Positions 62,030-64,000 of a stretch of DNA of 64,000 nucleotides are shown piece by piece. The notes under the pieces were generated by a model. It searched no databases, was not told where the DNA came from, and worked only from the letters and a program-made list of their open reading frames with translations. This DNA is from Erysipelotrichia bacterium (lineage in GTDB: Bacteria > Bacillota_I > Bacilli_A > Erysipelotrichales > Erysipelotrichaceae): positions 1 to 64,000 of the forward strand of contig JAGXSD010000011.1 in the NCBI GenBank assembly GCA_018333955.1. Direction: 5' to 3'. Every line of letters begins with the position of its first letter. Position 1 is the first letter of the stretch. The translations under genes and the position numbers were made by a program.

Positions 62030-63190
62030 ATGTCAAAGGATGTATATAGTCGAGTTCAAGCTTATATAAATTTATGTGCTCATCAACAAGCCACTAAGCA
62101 AGATTATGAATTGATTAAAGATGATATCGCCAAACTTACACCTAAAGAATGTTTTATGTTACTGGATGATCGTCGTGTTCATGGTGAAAGCCATGAACAA
62201 ATCCTAGGCTATCTAGAGCGTGTGCTTATGGCATTTTATCCTCATTTAAAAACATTTGAGATTACTCCAAATAAAGATTCATTTATTGAGCATCTTCATC
62301 AAGAAAATCAAGCCTTCATAAGCCATTTAGAGTCCATTAAGGCATTATTAAAGAAACAATCATTTGATGCTTATCGTCATGAATTAAATGTGCTTTTTAA
62401 AGCATGCGAGGAGTTTGATGTCCATTATTTGAAAAAAGAAAACATCTTATTTCCTATGCTAGAGAAGAAAGATCCTACTTTTAAAGGTTTAACACTCATG
62501 TGGACCCTTCATAATTATGCAAGAGCTACATTAAAGCAAATTCTTGAAGGATTTGATCAAAATCTTTTTTATGAAAGAATGAGTCAATTGATTGGCACGT
62601 ATTTCTTTCAAGTGTACGGTTTAATTCAAAAAGAAACATACATTCTCTTTCCAAGTGCCTCTATTCTTTCGAAGAATGAAGATGAAAGCATGAGAGAACA
62701 AAGTTTTGAATATGGCTTTGCATTTATTCCATCCCCAACCTATCGCCATGTCCAAGCACTTCATTCATTTAGTGATAAAAACTTGTATACTTCAAAAACA
62801 GGAACCCTATCTTTTAATCAACTAACGATGTTTTTAGATTTATTACCTTTGGATTGTACCATTGTGGATGAACATGACCGTGTCATTTATTTCAACAATC
62901 CTAAAGAGCGTTTCTTTCCAAGAAATGAAGCTGTATTAGGTCGAAACGTGGTGGATTGTCATCCAGGGCATAGTGTTAGTGTCGTGCTTGATATATTAAA
63001 TGCATTTAAAGAGAATAGAGAAGATAGTGCAACTTTTTGGATTAACTTTAAAGGGAAGAAACTTTATATTCAATACTTAGCGATACGAGATGAGTTAGGT
63101 CACTATAAAGGAGTATTAGAACTTACTCAAGATATTACTCATTTCATTGGATTAGAAGGAGAACGTCGTTTACTAGATTGGTCGAGATGA
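62030..63190 (+). CDS. DUF438/hemerythrin-like/PAS sensor protein
   Basis: This 386-residue protein has three parts: DUF438 (about 20-85), an HHE hemerythrin-like helical bundle (about 85-220, ligands in HLHQENQAF, HYLKKENILFPML and WTLHNYARATLKQIL), and a C-terminal PAS-type domain (about 265-380; IVDEHDRVIYFN, RNVVDCHPGHSV, LELTQDITHF). It probably binds a di-iron centre and senses oxygen or nitric oxide. No output domain is attached. GAGGTGAG precedes the ATG and a terminator follows. Confidence 0.85.
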   Translation: MSKDVYSRVQAYINLCAHQQATKQDYELIKDDIAKLTPKECFMLLDDRRVHGESHEQILGYLERVLMAFYPHLKTFEITPNKDSFIEHLHQENQAFISHLESIKALLKKQSFDAYRHELNVLFKACEEFDVHYLKKENILFPMLEKKDPTFKGLTLMWTLHNYARATLKQILEGFDQNLFYERMSQLIGTYFFQVYGLIQKETYILFPSASILSKNEDESMREQSFEYGFAFIPSPTYRHVQALHSFSDKNLYTSKTGTLSFNQLTMFLDLLPLDCTIVDEHDRVIYFNNPKERFFPRNEAVLGRNVVDCHPGHSVSVVLDILNAFKENREDSATFWINFKGKKLYIQYLAIRDELGHYKGVLELTQDITHFIGLEGERRLLDWSR

Positions 63191-63200
63191 CCAATTTTTT
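63177..63200 (+). terminator. Terminator after the DUF438/PAS gene
   Basis: ATTGGTC-GAGAT-GACCAAT followed by TTTTT, starting inside the last codons. Confidence 0.85.
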
Positions 63201-63290
63201 AATACTTTGATATGCAAATGACTTTATTTATATATATTTATCAAATAAAATGAAACCAGTCAAAGATGACTTTTAAAAGGAGGAATATAG

Positions 63291-64000
63291 ATGAAGAAGT
63301 TTATCGCATTGTTTATATCGTTGATGCTTATCGCTATGACTTCCGTTGTGGCTTTACCAGAAGATGATATCGTCGATACTGCCATTGGAGCAGGTTTTGA
63401 TACCTTAGTGGCTGCTGTCCAAGCTGCTGCACTTGAAGAGACCCTAAGAGGAGAAGGTCCATTCACAGTGTTTGCTCCAACCGAACAAGCATTTGCGGAT
63501 TTATTAGCTGCTTTAGATGTGACTGCTGAAGAATTATTAGCTCACCCACGTCTAAAAGAAGTGTTACTATACCATGTAGTCCCTGGTCAAGTAGAAGCTG
63601 CTGATGTGCAAGATGCAATCTCTGCAGCTCCAGGTGGTGTTTTCAAAACCACAACCGCATTAGGACTTGGTGAAGAACTATCGTTTGAATTTGGTGATGA
63701 TGGAATCGTGATTAATGGTTCAGCACTCATTACTGGGACTGATGTTTTCGCAACTAATGGTGTGATTCACATTATTGATGCAGTATTAGTTCCTGAAGCA
63801 TTCTTCATTGAATTTGATACTGTTGTTGATATCGCATTATCAAGTGATGATTTCTCAATCTTAGTCGCAGCGCTTCAAACAGCTGGATTAGTTGAAACTC
63901 TTCAAGGAGCGGGACCATTCACCGTATTTGCTCCTACCAATGATGCATTCTTAGCTTTACTTGATGCATTAGATCTTACTGCAGAAGAATTATTAGGACA
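63291..64000 (+). CDS. Secreted fasciclin (FAS1) domain protein, cut by the window end
   Basis: A strong AAAAGGAGG precedes ATG 63291. The protein starts with a signal peptide (MKKFIALFISLMLIAMTS) and then has one complete FAS1 domain (about residues 28-150; GPFTVFAPTEQAF, VLLYHVVPGQ, NGVIHIIDAVL) and the start of a second (GPFTVFAPTNDAFLALL). FAS1 proteins mediate adhesion or matrix contacts. The frame is still open at 64000, so further FAS1 repeats or an anchor may follow. The frame 63260-63466 on the other strand is a shadow. Confidence 0.9.
   Translation, partial: MKKFIALFISLMLIAMTSVVALPEDDIVDTAIGAGFDTLVAAVQAAALEETLRGEGPFTVFAPTEQAFADLLAALDVTAEELLAHPRLKEVLLYHVVPGQVEAADVQDAISAAPGGVFKTTTALGLGEELSFEFGDDGIVINGSALITGTDVFATNGVIHIIDAVLVPEAFFIEFDTVVDIALSSDDFSILVAALQTAGLVETLQGAGPFTVFAPTNDAFLALLDALDLTAEELLG

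Overview
The window is 64 kb of low-GC, densely packed bacterial chromosome. The mix of genes points to a fermentative, cell-walled member of the Bacillota. Supporting signs are many PTS operons with PRD-type activators, a T-box leader, cre-like catabolite sites, strong AGGAGG ribosome binding sites, MurE, a Spo0A-type regulator and a GlpP antiterminator. An Erysipelotrichia-like host is my best guess, but no rRNA or ribosomal protein gene is present to confirm it.

Layout. 0-9.4 kb holds an IS3-type transposase end, a YibE/F membrane protein, an acetyltransferase, a T-box-controlled methionine ABC transporter (metNIQ), a secreted nuclease, an SDR, a MATE exporter, and a MarR/ring-cleaving dioxygenase pair with a perfect 26-bp operator-like palindrome. 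9.4-14.8 kb is a three-gene operon joining a TAXI-type TRAP transporter to an adenylation-carrier-thioesterase (NRPS-like) enzyme. 14.8-17.8 kb holds murE overlapping an arginase-family gene, and a PfpI-like protein. 18-22.8 kb is a galactitol-type PTS whose IIB gene lacks any standard start codon. 22.8-26 kb has an esterase and a pgaC/pgaD poly-N-acetylglucosamine synthase pair. 26-33 kb has pseudouridine breakdown (psuK-psuG) back to back with a MurNAc-peptide-sugar salvage operon (murR-murQ-murP-mupG-EIIA). 33-44 kb is a carbamoyl/ureide block: AllH-, FdrA(AllF)- and AllG-like proteins, carbamate kinase, a nucleoside diphosphate kinase, a PucR regulator, two related NCS2-like permeases and a biuret-hydrolase-like cysteine hydrolase. 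45-55.6 kb is a glycerol regulon: two glycerol-3-phosphate-dehydrogenase-like flavoproteins, GlpP, an accessory oxidoreductase and DUF1667 protein, a Spo0A-like response regulator, two small Lin0368-type membrane proteins, GlpK and DhaM, with dhaK-dhaL divergent to them. 57-62 kb is an ascorbate-type PTS with a SIS-domain protein and a PRD regulator. The window ends with a DUF438/hemerythrin/PAS protein and the start of a fasciclin-domain protein.

How it fits together. Much of the window salvages debris from other cells: muropeptide sugar, pseudouridine from RNA, glycerol or glycerol phosphate from lipids and teichoic acids, and possibly ureides. cre-like sites mark many of these promoters. 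The most striking feature is the Spo0A-like regulator encoded inside the glycerol operon. Tandem TGTCGGA-type boxes, one base from the Spo0A box TGTCGAA and spaced exactly one helical turn, lie upstream of the glycerol transporter/kinase operon and the dhaKL promoter. A canonical TGTCGAA box lies upstream of the GlpP-controlled promoter. This looks like a Spo0A-paralog-controlled glycerol regulon. The second candidate for novelty is the FdrA-type transcarbamylase block paired with a biuret-hydrolase-like enzyme.
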